Source of the DNA: SM23-62 sp964575235
Lineage (GTDB): Bacteria > Bacteroidota > Bacteroidia > Bacteroidales > SM23-62
NCBI GenBank assembly: GCA_964575235.1
Contig: CAZNQG010000030.1
Location: 1 to 33,255, forward strand
DNA: 33,255 nucleotides
Reading direction: 5' to 3'
The notes under the pieces were generated by a model that saw only the letters and a list, made by a program, of their open reading frames with translations, did not search any database and had not been told where the DNA came from. How positions within the stretch are numbered: the first letter of the stretch is position 1; each line of letters begins with the position of its first letter. The position numbers and the translations under genes were made by a program. Positions 15,885 through 24,628 of the stretch are shown one piece after another.

Positions 15885-17978
15885 TTAAAGGTCCAGTGCC
15901 ATGGCTACCAGTTCCGCGATGTCGTAGTTTTTCACATCCTCCTCCCGGTTCTTGTATTTCAGTCCGTCGGTCAGCATTACCATGCAGTAGGGACATGCCG
16001 TCGCAACGATGTCGGCCCCGGTGTCAAGCGCCTCCTCCGTACGTTCCAGGAAAACCTCTTTATCCCCCTTCTCGGCCTCCTTGAACATCTGTCCCCCTCC
16101 CGCACCGCAGCAGAGTGCGAAACTCCGGTTACGGTGCATTTCTTTCCGGCCTGCCGCGAATGCATCCAGGACCTCCCGCGGTGCATGGTATTCCCGGTTG
16201 GCCCGTCCCAGATAGCAGGGGTCGTGGTAAGTGATGGTCTTGTCCCCAAAAGCTCCGGCCGGGATCTGCAGGGAGCCGTCCCTGATCCGGTCACGCAGGA
16301 ACTGGGTATGGTGGACCACCTCGTAGTTGCCGCCCAGGTCCGGGTATTCGTTCTTAAAGGTATTGTAGGCATGGGGATCGCAGGTCAGAATCTTTTTAAC
16401 CCCGTAGGATTCCATGACCTCTATGTTCATAAGGGCCTGCATCTGGAAAAGCATCTCGTTGCCGGCCCTGCGTGCCACGTCACCGCTGGACGATTCCTCC
16501 GTCCCCAGCACCGCGTAAGAGGCACCCAGGTGTTCCAGTATCCTTGCAAAGGCGCGGGAGACATGCTTGTAGCGGTCATCGAACGCCCCGGCACTCCCCA
16601 CCCACATAAGGTACTCCGGCTTTTCCCCCCTGGCAGCGCAGTCGGCGAGCAGGGGCACCTTCTCCTGACGGGCATCCCCGGTCCAGAGCAGCCTGTCCTC
16701 CCTGGAAAACTGCCATGGGGCACCGTTGTTCTCGATGTTGGTGAAAATGGAGTTCAATTCCCCGGGGGCGGCGGATTCCTCCATGACCAGGTAACGCCTC
16801 ATTCCGACGATCAGTGCAGGATGGTTTATGTTGATGGGGCATTCCTGGGCACAGGCATTGCACAGGGTGCAGGCCCAGAGCTCCTCCTCGGATATGTAAT
16901 CCCGGATCAGGGCCCTGTTGTCCGAATAGGCCCTGCCGTTGCGGATCATGCCGGGCCCCTTGTCCTTCATACGGGCCCTCACATCCATGATGATCTTCCT
17001 GGGAGACAGTTTCTTGCCGGTGATGTTCGCGGGACAGGCAGCCGTGCAGCGGCCGCATTCGGTGCAGGACAGGGAATCCAGGTAGGATTTCCAGCTCACG
17101 TCCTCTACATCGAGGATCCCGAAGCGTTCGGGTACCACCTGGTCCTCCCCCTCGGGTGGTGCGGCAAATGCCTGCTCCGGGTCCATCATGATCCGGACTT
17201 CCCGGGTAACGCTGTCCATGGTCTCGAGTTTTCCAAGCGGTTCAAGGCGGCTGAGGAAGACGTTGGGCACGGACATGAAAACATGGAAATGCTTGGAATA
17301 GGGCAGGTAATTGGCAAACACAAAGATCAGGAGGATGTGACTCCACCAGCATGTCCCATAAACCAGGACATTGGCCCGCTCCCCGCTTTCGAACCAGGAT
17401 GCGAGGATCCGGCTGATTGGGTAGGTGCCCTGTATTTCCAGGCCGGCCTGAAGGTTGGACCGTATGTAAAAGGTGTTCGTGCCCAGGAGAGAGACCATCA
17501 GCAGAAGGATCAGGGTCAGGGCGATGTTTGCATCCAGGTGGGAGATGTGCTTCATCTCGATGCCGCTGAAGCGCTTCACATGGAGGAAAAGCCGCCGGGT
17601 CAGGAAAACGAGAATGGCCACGGCGATGATCGGGGCAAACACATCGCCCGATGCCGTGATCACATCGTAGACGATCCCGAGGAATTTCAGGGCTTTTTCA
17701 GCGCCCGAAACCCCGTCGATCACCATCTCGATACTCCCTATGATGATAACACAGAAACCCCAGAAAACCAGGGCATGCAGGAGTCCCATTACGGGCCTGC
17801 GGAAGATCTTTGTCTGGCCGAAGGCTACCTCGAACATGACTCCCAGGCGGTGTCCGATGCGGCGGACCGGGAAGGCGGGCCGGGTCAGCTTGAAAAACCC
17901 GATATAACGCCTGGTGGTGATCCCGAAAACAATAAAGGTAACAAGAAGTGCGAGGATGAACAGGTATTGGTTCAGCAT
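15885..17978 (-). CDS. Membrane FeS oxidoreductase, ETF:quinone oxidoreductase (EMO/HdrD-like)
   Basis: This 697-residue protein should take electrons from reduced ETF and give them to menaquinone. Residues 1-240 hold five or so membrane helices of the NarI-like heme b type, with candidate heme histidines such as H69, H132, H214 and H230. Two 4Fe-4S sites follow: C305/C308/C311/C315 and C370/C373/C376/C380. The C-terminal part has two CCG (HdrB-like) modules. The second is complete: C588, C623-C624 and C662/C665. The first lacks its cysteines: S462 in WVGSAG, SSS at 496-498, and A537 in CDPHAYNTF. It lies between etfA and the acyl-CoA dehydrogenase, which fits the electron path. It is not the soluble flavin-type ETF-QO. 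Confidence 0.85.
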   Translation of the reverse strand: MLNQYLFILALLVTFIVFGITTRRYIGFFKLTRPAFPVRRIGHRLGVMFEVAFGQTKIFRRPVMGLLHALVFWGFCVIIIGSIEMVIDGVSGAEKALKFLGIVYDVITASGDVFAPIIAVAILVFLTRRLFLHVKRFSGIEMKHISHLDANIALTLILLLMVSLLGTNTFYIRSNLQAGLEIQGTYPISRILASWFESGERANVLVYGTCWWSHILLIFVFANYLPYSKHFHVFMSVPNVFLSRLEPLGKLETMDSVTREVRIMMDPEQAFAAPPEGEDQVVPERFGILDVEDVSWKSYLDSLSCTECGRCTAACPANITGKKLSPRKIIMDVRARMKDKGPGMIRNGRAYSDNRALIRDYISEEELWACTLCNACAQECPININHPALIVGMRRYLVMEESAAPGELNSIFTNIENNGAPWQFSREDRLLWTGDARQEKVPLLADCAARGEKPEYLMWVGSAGAFDDRYKHVSRAFARILEHLGASYAVLGTEESSSGDVARRAGNEMLFQMQALMNIEVMESYGVKKILTCDPHAYNTFKNEYPDLGGNYEVVHHTQFLRDRIRDGSLQIPAGAFGDKTITYHDPCYLGRANREYHAPREVLDAFAAGRKEMHRNRSFALCCGAGGGQMFKEAEKGDKEVFLERTEEALDTGADIVATACPYCMVMLTDGLKYKNREEDVKNYDIAELVAMALDL

Positions 17979-18040
17979 GTTTCCCGGTATTTGGAGGGCC
18001 GCATCACGTTGTTATGGTTTGGATCGGAACTGGGCCATCG

Positions 18041-18070
18041 GTTGATACATCAACTGCCGGGATTCCCGGC
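18041..18070 (-). repeat. Two adjacent perfect inverted repeats after etfA
   Basis: GCCGGGATTCCCGGC (18056-18070) and GTTGATACATCAAC (18041-18054) are each perfect palindromes apart from the central bases, separated by one base, four bases after the etfA stop and about 62 bases before the next start. No T-run follows, so these are not ordinary terminators. They could form tandem RNA hairpins that protect or tune the etf part of the message, or bind a protein as DNA. Confidence 0.6.
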
Positions 18071-18074
18071 ATGG

Positions 18075-19037
18075 CTATTGGGCTTTTGCCGATTTGATTT
18101 CACGGATGAGATCGGGAAGCACCTTATGGGCATCCCCGACGATGCCGTAATCCGCAGCTTCGAAGATCGGGGCATCCTTGTCCGTATTGACGGCAACGAT
18201 GTACTTGGATGCGCTGACACCCGCCAGGTGCTGAATGGCCCCCGAAATGCCGAATGCCATGTAGAGGTTGGGAGCAATGATCTTACCGGTCTGTCCGGTA
18301 TGCTCCTCATGCGGCCGCCAGCCTTCGTCTGAGACGGGCCTGGAGCAGGCCGTTGCTCCACCGAGCACACCTGCAAGCTCCTCCAGGGGCTTCCAGTTTT
18401 CGGGCCCCTTCATCCCCCTGCCCCCGGAAACCACGATCTCGGCGTCGGTGAGCAGGATCTTCCCGGTCTGTTTCTGCACATCCCTGACCTGGGTTCTGGC
18501 CGCAGTAACATCTCCCGGATCGAAAGCCTCGACCGAGGCGCTGCCTCCGGTTTCCACCAGCTCGTAAGAGTTCTGCGCCAGGGTGAGAACGGCTGTCTTG
18601 CTGAGAACCCTGATCTTTGCAAAGGCTTTCCCGCTGTATACTTTCTTCTGTACGACCAGCGGATCGACGGATTCGGGCACCGCAACCACCCCGGATGCAA
18701 ATCCCGCCCTAAGCCGTGCCGAAAGTCTCGGGGCCAGCGCTTTTCCCGTGTTATTGTTGGCAAGCAGGACCATCTTCGCCCCGGCTTTTTCGGCCGCAGC
18801 TGCGATGATTCCGGTATAGACCTGGTTGTCCAGTGCTTCCGCATAAGCGTTGGAAAGGATCGTCGAAGCGCCGTAATTTCCCAGCTTCTGGAGTTCATCC
18901 CCGGCAACGTTGCCGACCGAAAGGGCGGTAACGGAACCCCCGGCCATCTCCGCGAGCCTGGAGGCATAGGAGACCAGTTCGTAGGACAGCTTTTTGAATT
19001 TCCCGTCCCAGTTCTCGGTATATACTAATACAGACAT
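18075..19037 (-). CDS. etfA: Electron transfer flavoprotein alpha subunit
   Basis: This 320-residue subunit binds the FAD that shuttles electrons from acyl-CoA dehydrogenase to the quinone reductase. The C-terminal FAD domain is clear: VVSGGRGMKG near residue 207, TGQTGKIIAPNLYMAFGISGAIQH, and SKYIVAVNTDKDAPIFEAADYGIVGD. The N-terminal domain (1-185) is the usual weakly conserved ETF fold. The gene lies 26 bases after etfB and 96 bases before the membrane oxidoreductase. Nothing suggests a bifurcating ETF, but that requires alignment of the FAD contacts to decide. Confidence 0.95.
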   Translation of the reverse strand: MSVLVYTENWDGKFKKLSYELVSYASRLAEMAGGSVTALSVGNVAGDELQKLGNYGASTILSNAYAEALDNQVYTGIIAAAAEKAGAKMVLLANNNTGKALAPRLSARLRAGFASGVVAVPESVDPLVVQKKVYSGKAFAKIRVLSKTAVLTLAQNSYELVETGGSASVEAFDPGDVTAARTQVRDVQKQTGKILLTDAEIVVSGGRGMKGPENWKPLEELAGVLGGATACSRPVSDEGWRPHEEHTGQTGKIIAPNLYMAFGISGAIQHLAGVSASKYIVAVNTDKDAPIFEAADYGIVGDAHKVLPDLIREIKSAKAQ

Positions 19038-19063
19038 GTTTCGGTTTTTGGATTAATACGACA

Positions 19064-19813
19064 TCACAGGACCTTGGCCTCGTTTTGCAGGGCACGGACC
19101 ATTTCCCCCACGTTCTCCGGTTCGAACATCCTGCAGGGAGCCTTGGGCGCAGGCATGACGAATTCAACGGTTTCGGTAAGCGGCTCAACGCCTGCTGCAG
19201 GCAACACTTTCAGCGGTTTCTGCCGGGCCATCATGATGCCCCGCATGGCTGCAATCCTGGGCTCCTTCGCAATTCCTTTCTGGACAATGCCAATGAAGGG
19301 CATGGGTACGGTGAGCTCTTCCTTCCCGCCGTCGATGTCCCGGCTGATGACCGCCTCCCCGCTTTCCATGCGGAGGGAGGAGATGGCCGAAACGGAGGGC
19401 AGGCCAAGGATCTCGGAAAGCATGCCTCCGACGGCGGAACCGTTGAAATCGCTCGATTCGATGCCGGCCAGGACCATGCCAAAATCCCCGTTCCGGATGA
19501 CTTCCGCAATTTGTGAGGCAACAAACCAGGCATCCTTTGCCTCGGCATCAACCCGGATCGCCTCGTCCGCCCCGATGGCCAGGGCCTTTCTAAGGGTGGG
19601 TTCCACGATGGCAGGTCCCACACACAGAACGATGACCTTATCGATGGGATTGGAAGCATCCTCCTTCAGTTCCATCGCCCGCGTAAGGGCTAGTTCATCC
19701 CATGGATTGATGATCCACTGCACCCCCGTGGTATCCACGGCCTTGTTGTCGCCGGCCAGCCGGACCTTGGTCGTGGTATCGGGAACGTTACTGATGCACA
19801 CGAGTAGGTTCAT
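19064..19813 (-). CDS. etfB: Electron transfer flavoprotein beta subunit
   Basis: From the ATG at 19813 this is a 249-residue subunit, the normal length; it packs against EtfA and binds a nucleotide (AMP in classic ETF). Signature segments are LVCISNVPDTTTK at the start, INPWDELALTRAMELKE, VLCVGPAIVEPTLRKALAIGADEAI and the C-terminal ending. The frame stays open to 19891, but the upstream part crosses the promoter and has no family match. It is the first gene of the operon and its start is about 24 bases after an exact TATATTTG element. Confidence 0.95.
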   Translation of the reverse strand: MNLLVCISNVPDTTTKVRLAGDNKAVDTTGVQWIINPWDELALTRAMELKEDASNPIDKVIVLCVGPAIVEPTLRKALAIGADEAIRVDAEAKDAWFVASQIAEVIRNGDFGMVLAGIESSDFNGSAVGGMLSEILGLPSVSAISSLRMESGEAVISRDIDGGKEELTVPMPFIGIVQKGIAKEPRIAAMRGIMMARQKPLKVLPAAGVEPLTETVEFVMPAPKAPCRMFEPENVGEMVRALQNEAKVL

Positions 19814-19836
19814 ATCTGAATTCGTTAATAACCTGA

Positions 19837-19844
19837 CAAATATA
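19837..19844 (-). promoter_or_regulatory. -7 promoter element of the etfBA operon
   Basis: The - strand reads TATATTTG, an exact match to the Bacteroidota -7 consensus TAnnTTTG, 23 bases before the etfB ATG at 19813. It lies after the terminator of the rpoC/DUF3467 unit, so it should drive the four-gene etf operon. The upstream -33 element is not clear. Confidence 0.6.
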
Positions 19845-19893
19845 AAAGAATTCTCATAACACGGCACATTTTGGCGCTTATCTAAAATCAATC

Positions 19894-19930
19894 AAAAAAA
19901 GGGTCCGGACACCAGGTCAAAACCCTTTTT
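19894..19930 (-). terminator. Intrinsic terminator of the rpoBC-DUF3467 operon
   Basis: On the - strand AAAAAGGGTTT (19930-19920) pairs with GGACCCTTTTTTT (19906-19894) around a short loop, and the stem ends in a run of seven Ts. It begins 22 bases after the DUF3467 stop. Its A/T symmetry would allow it to act on either strand. Confidence 0.8.
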
Positions 19931-19951
19931 AATATACTGATATACAAAACC

Positions 19952-20281
19952 TTAAGCTTGAGCCGTTGGTCCCCCGAAATTCATCGGTATCAGGGGTGTG
20001 CCTGAGCTTTCCACCTTTTTGATCTCCCCGTGGATTTTTTCGTATTTTGCGATGTTATCCGTCAGGGCCATCATCAGGCGCTTGGCATGCTCGGGAGTCA
20101 GGATGATCCTGCTTTTCACATCCGCTTTGGGAATACCCGGCATTACCCGGATGAAATCGATCACGAATTCGGAACTGGAGTGGGTGATGATGGCCAGGTT
20201 CGAGTAGGTCCCCTGCGCAACGTCCTCCTTCAGCTCGATACTGATCTGGTTCTGCTTCTTTTTGTCTTTCGATTCTTCCAT
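19952..20281 (-). CDS. DUF3467 protein encoded after rpoC
   Basis: This small protein of 109 residues (from the ATG at 20281) matches the DUF3467 family of Bacteroidota: it has the block IELKEDVAQGTYSNLAIITHSSSEFVIDFI, then a Pro-rich RVMPGIPKADVKSRIILTPEHAKRLMMAL. No catalytic motif, signal peptide or membrane segment is visible, and the function is unknown to me. The next possible start, ATG at 20287, overlaps the rpoC stop, and 20281 lies two bases after it; either way translation follows directly from rpoC. It is the last gene before the terminator, so it is made with RNA polymerase. Confidence 0.85.
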   Translation of the reverse strand: MEESKDKKKQNQISIELKEDVAQGTYSNLAIITHSSSEFVIDFIRVMPGIPKADVKSRIILTPEHAKRLMMALTDNIAKYEKIHGEIKKVESSGTPLIPMNFGGPTAQA

Positions 20282-20283
20282 GA

Positions 20284-23200
20284 TCATGAATCTAGGGATT
20301 GGTCTTCTTCAACGACTTCCTCCGTGGTTTCACCGCTCTTCTGGGCGGCCATGAGTGCTTCGTACTCCTCGCGCGATCCCACCACCAGGCGTTCGTAATC
20401 CCGGATGCCGGTACCCGCAGGAATCAGGTGCCCGACGATCACGTTCTCCTTGAGTCCTTCCAGTGTATCCACCTTTCCGAAAATGGCCGCTTCGTTCAGC
20501 ACCTTTGTTGTTTCCTGGAAACTGGCCGCAGAGATGAAACTCTGGGTCTGGAGCGCAGCCTTTGTGATCCCCTGCAGGATCTGGTTGGACGTGGCAGGAA
20601 CTGCATCGCGTGCCTCGATCTGCTTCATATCCTTGCGCTTGAGGACAGAATTCTCATCCCTCAGCTTTCGGGCGGTAATGATCTGTCCCGCCTTAAGCGT
20701 CTGGGATTCTCCCGGGTCAACGATCACCTTCTTCCCGAAGATCCAGTCGTTCTCGTCCATGAACTCCCATTTGTCCACGACCTGTTTTTCCAGGAATTTC
20801 GTATCGCCCGGATCCTCGATCTCCACCTTGCGCATCATCTGGCGGACGATGACCTCGAAGTGCTTGTCGTTGATCTTCACACCCTGCATCCGGTACACCT
20901 CCTGTACCTCGTTCACGATGTATTCCTGGACCTTGGTCGGTCCCTTGATGGCCAGGATATCGGCCGGGGTGATGGCCCCGTCCGAAAGGGGCGTACCCGC
21001 TTTCACGTAATCGTTCTCCTGCACCAGGATCTGCTTGGAAAGCGGCACGAGGTATTTCTTAACCTCGGAGGATTTGGATTTAATAATGATCTCACGGTTT
21101 CCCCGCTTGATCTTGCCGAAGCTCACTTCCCCGTCGATTTCGGAAACCACGGCCGGGTTTGAGGGGTTACGTGCTTCGAACAGTTCGGTTACCCTCGGGA
21201 GTCCACCGGTAATGTCACCGGATTTGCCGACGGCACGCGGGATCTTAACCAGGATCTCGCCGGTCTGCACGGAATCTCCTTCGTTTACCATGATGTGGGC
21301 TCCAACCGGAAGGTTATAGGATTTCAGGACATCCTTCTTGGACGAAAGGATCTTGACCCCCGGGTTCTTGGTCTTGTCCCGGGTCTCGATGATCACCTTT
21401 TCCCGGTATCCCGTCTGCTCATCGGATTCCTCACGGTAGGTGACGCCTTCGAGCACCGCTTCGAAACCGATCTTCCCGGAACTTTCCGAGATGATAACAG
21501 CGTTATAGGGATCCCATTCGCAGATCAGGTCTCCCCGTTTCACTTCCATTCCGTTCTTTTTGTAAAGTTTTGAACCGTAGGGAATGGAATGGGTGGTCAG
21601 TGGGATCTTGGTATTTTTATCGATGATCCGCATTTCCGCGAGCCGCCCGATGACGATTTCCACCTTGCTCCCGTCTCCTTCCTTGCGCTCTACCGAGCGG
21701 AGTTCGTCGACCTCTACGATCCCGTCGTACTTGGAAATGATGCTGGATTCCGAAGTAATGTTCGAGGCCGTACCTCCAACGTGGAAAGTCCTCAATGTCA
21801 GCTGTGTACCGGGTTCTCCAATGCTCTGTGCGGCGATCACGCCTACGGCCTCCCCGATCTGGACCATTTTGCCTGTGGCAAGGTTCCGGCCGTAGCACTT
21901 GGCGCATACGCCTTTTTTGGCCTCACAGGTAAGCACCGAACGTATCTCAACCTGCTCGAGCGGAGATTCGTCGATCAGCTTCGCGACTTCTTCCGTGATC
22001 TCCTCTCCCGCTTCGATAATCAGGTCGCCCGTCATGGGGTGATACACATCGTGTACGGTTGAACGTCCCAGGATCCGTTCGTAAAGCGACTCCACGACCT
22101 CCTCGTTGTTCTTAATGGCCGTAGCCACGATTCCGCGAAGGGTCCCGCAGTCGTATTCCGATACGATCACATCCTGTGAAACATCCACCAGTCTGCGGGT
22201 TAGGTAACCGGCATCCGCTGTCTTCAGGGCCGTATCGGCCAGACCCTTACGGGCGCCGTGAGTCGAGATGAAGTACTCGAGAACCGAAAGGCCTTCCTTG
22301 AAGTTCGAGAGGATCGGGTTTTCAATAATCTCGGATCCCGTCGCACCCGATTTCTGCGGTTTGGCCATCAGTCCCCTCATACCGGAAAGCTGCCGTATCT
22401 GCTCCTTGGACCCGCGGGCCCCGGAGTCGAGCATCATGTAGACCGGGTTGAATCCCTGGTTATCCGAACTGAGGCGTTTCAGCAGGGTCTGGGTCAGCCT
22501 TGCGTTGGTATGCGTCCAGATGTCGATGATCTGGTTATAGCGCTCGTTGTTGGTGATGAAACCCATGTTGTAGTTGTTCACCACTTCGTCCACCTGCTCG
22601 TACCCTTCGTTCACATAGTCTATCTTTTCCTGCGGAACGATCACATCGTCGAGGTTGAAGGAAAGTCCCCCCCTGAAAGCCATCTCGTAGCCCAGGTCCT
22701 TGATCTCATCCAGGAATTTGGCCGTAGCGGCGGTCCCCGTCTGTTTCAGGACGGTGCCGATGATGTCGCGCAGGGATTTCTTGGTAAGCAGTTCGTTGAT
22801 GAAGTCGACCCCCTCCGGTATGTGTTCGTTGAACAGCACGCGGCCTACGGTGGTTTCGATCCGATCGGACTTGTCGTCTTTGCCGGGGATCCTCACCTTG
22901 ATGACCGCATGCAGGTCAACCCTGCCCTCGTTGAAGGCAATGTTAACCTCCTCCGGGGAGTAGAACGAAAGGCCGGTACCCTTGACCGGGTGCTCCTTGG
23001 TGTCTTTCCTGGCCTTGGTAATGTAATACAGGCCGAGGACCATGTCCTGGGAAGGCACCGAGATCGGAGCTCCGTTTGCCGGATTCAGGATGTTGTGCGA
23101 TGCCAGCATGAGCATCTGCGCTTCGAGCACGGCTGCATTCCCCAGGGGGAGGTGGACCGCCATCTGGTCCCCGTCGAAGTCCGCATTAAAGGCCGTACAG

Positions 23201-24594
23201 ACCAGGGGGTGAAGCTGGATGGCCTTCCCCTCGATCAGTTTGGGCTGAAAGGCCTGTATCCCGAGGCGGTGCAGCGTAGGTGCGCGGTTGAGCAGCACCG
23301 GGTGGCCCTTCAGTACGTTTTCCAGGATATCCCATACGACCGGGTCCTTCCGGTCCACGATCTTCTTAGCCGATTTTACGGTCTTGACAATGCCCCGCTC
23401 GATCAGCTTGCGGATGATGAAGGGCTTGTAGAGCTCGGCCGCCATATCCTTGGGCAGTCCGCATTCGTGCAGTTTGAGTTCGGGACCCACCACGATGACC
23501 GAACGGGCCGAATAATCCACCCTTTTACCGAGCAGGTTCTGGCGGAATCTTCCCTGTTTTCCTTTCAGGCTGTCGCTGAGGGATTTCAGGGGACGGTTCG
23601 CTTCGGTCTTGACCGCGTTTGCCTTGCGCGAATTGTCGAAAAGCGAGTCCACGGCTTCCTGCAGCATCCTCTTTTCGTTTCGAAGGATCACTTCCGGGGC
23701 CTTGATCTCGATCAGTCTCTTCAGCCGGTTGTTCCGGATGATCACCCGGCGGTAAAGATCGTTCAGATCGGAAGTTGCAAACCTTCCTCCGTCAAGCGGC
23801 ACCAGCGGCCGCAGTTCGGGCGGAATGACCGGGACCACCTTCACGATCATCCACTCGGGCCGGTTAACCCCTTTGGATGCACGGAAGGCCTCCACTACCT
23901 GGAGGCGTTTCAGGGCCTCGTTCTTGCGTTGCTGGGATGTTTCCGTCCCGGCCCTGTGCCTCAAATCGTAGGACAGGCTGTCCAGATCCAGGCGCTGGAG
24001 CAGGGAGTAAAGTGCATCGGCTCCCATATCGGCGATGAATTTGTCCGGATGGTCGTCGTCCAGGAACTGGTTCTCCTTGGGAAGGCTCTCCAGGATGTCC
24101 AGGTATTCCTCTTCGGTCAGGAAGTCCAGGTAATTGACCCCATCGGCCTGCTTGACGCCCGGGTTGATCACGACATACCTTTCGTAATAAATGATCGAAT
24201 CGAGTTTCTTGGTCGGCAGTCCGAGCAGGTATCCGATCTTGTTCGGCAGGGACTTGAAGTACCAGATATGGGCTACCGGGACCACGAGCGAAATATGGCC
24301 CATTCGCTCGCGGCGGACCTTCTTTTCGGTGACTTCAACACCGCAGCGGTCGCATACGATGCCCTTGTAACGGATGCGTTTGTATTTTCCGCAGTGGCAT
24401 TCATAGTCCTTTACGGGACCGAATATGCGTTCGCAGAACAGGCCGTCCCGCTCGGGTTTGTATGTCCGGTAATTGATGGTTTCGGGCTTCAGAACCTCCC
24501 CGCTGGAGCGTTCCAGTATCTCCTCGGGGGAAGCGAGTCCGATGGAAACTTTGGTGAAATCAATCTTAACCTTTGGATCTCTTTTCAGGGACAT
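20284..24594 (-). CDS. rpoC: DNA-directed RNA polymerase subunit beta'
   Basis: This 1436-residue subunit holds the catalytic magnesium. NADFDGDQM gives D472, D474 and D476, and the N-terminal zinc site is C66/C68 and C81/C84 (ECHCGK and CDRCG). The second zinc region LTCEAKKGVCAKCYGRN is near residue 890. The bridge helix and trigger loop region, and the C-terminal QEITKVL-like (here FISAASFQETTKVLNEAAI) block, are intact. Size and motifs match Bacteroidota beta' subunits, with no split or intein. It starts 34 bases after the rpoB stop and is followed by the DUF3467 gene. Confidence 0.99.
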   Translation of the reverse strand: MSLKRDPKVKIDFTKVSIGLASPEEILERSSGEVLKPETINYRTYKPERDGLFCERIFGPVKDYECHCGKYKRIRYKGIVCDRCGVEVTEKKVRRERMGHISLVVPVAHIWYFKSLPNKIGYLLGLPTKKLDSIIYYERYVVINPGVKQADGVNYLDFLTEEEYLDILESLPKENQFLDDDHPDKFIADMGADALYSLLQRLDLDSLSYDLRHRAGTETSQQRKNEALKRLQVVEAFRASKGVNRPEWMIVKVVPVIPPELRPLVPLDGGRFATSDLNDLYRRVIIRNNRLKRLIEIKAPEVILRNEKRMLQEAVDSLFDNSRKANAVKTEANRPLKSLSDSLKGKQGRFRQNLLGKRVDYSARSVIVVGPELKLHECGLPKDMAAELYKPFIIRKLIERGIVKTVKSAKKIVDRKDPVVWDILENVLKGHPVLLNRAPTLHRLGIQAFQPKLIEGKAIQLHPLVCTAFNADFDGDQMAVHLPLGNAAVLEAQMLMLASHNILNPANGAPISVPSQDMVLGLYYITKARKDTKEHPVKGTGLSFYSPEEVNIAFNEGRVDLHAVIKVRIPGKDDKSDRIETTVGRVLFNEHIPEGVDFINELLTKKSLRDIIGTVLKQTGTAATAKFLDEIKDLGYEMAFRGGLSFNLDDVIVPQEKIDYVNEGYEQVDEVVNNYNMGFITNNERYNQIIDIWTHTNARLTQTLLKRLSSDNQGFNPVYMMLDSGARGSKEQIRQLSGMRGLMAKPQKSGATGSEIIENPILSNFKEGLSVLEYFISTHGARKGLADTALKTADAGYLTRRLVDVSQDVIVSEYDCGTLRGIVATAIKNNEEVVESLYERILGRSTVHDVYHPMTGDLIIEAGEEITEEVAKLIDESPLEQVEIRSVLTCEAKKGVCAKCYGRNLATGKMVQIGEAVGVIAAQSIGEPGTQLTLRTFHVGGTASNITSESSIISKYDGIVEVDELRSVERKEGDGSKVEIVIGRLAEMRIIDKNTKIPLTTHSIPYGSKLYKKNGMEVKRGDLICEWDPYNAVIISESSGKIGFEAVLEGVTYREESDEQTGYREKVIIETRDKTKNPGVKILSSKKDVLKSYNLPVGAHIMVNEGDSVQTGEILVKIPRAVGKSGDITGGLPRVTELFEARNPSNPAVVSEIDGEVSFGKIKRGNREIIIKSKSSEVKKYLVPLSKQILVQENDYVKAGTPLSDGAITPADILAIKGPTKVQEYIVNEVQEVYRMQGVKINDKHFEVIVRQMMRKVEIEDPGDTKFLEKQVVDKWEFMDENDWIFGKKVIVDPGESQTLKAGQIITARKLRDENSVLKRKDMKQIEARDAVPATSNQILQGITKAALQTQSFISAASFQETTKVLNEAAIFGKVDTLEGLKENVIVGHLIPAGTGIRDYERLVVGSREEYEALMAAQKSGETTEEVVEEDQSLDS

Positions 24595-24628
24595 ATGATG
24601 TATGATTTTATTTTATATATATATTTAT

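Noticed and set aside
16134..18332. 732-codon open frame on the + strand
   Set aside because: It is antisense to the membrane FeS oxidoreductase and part of etfA, both with clear motifs; no domain or start context supports it.
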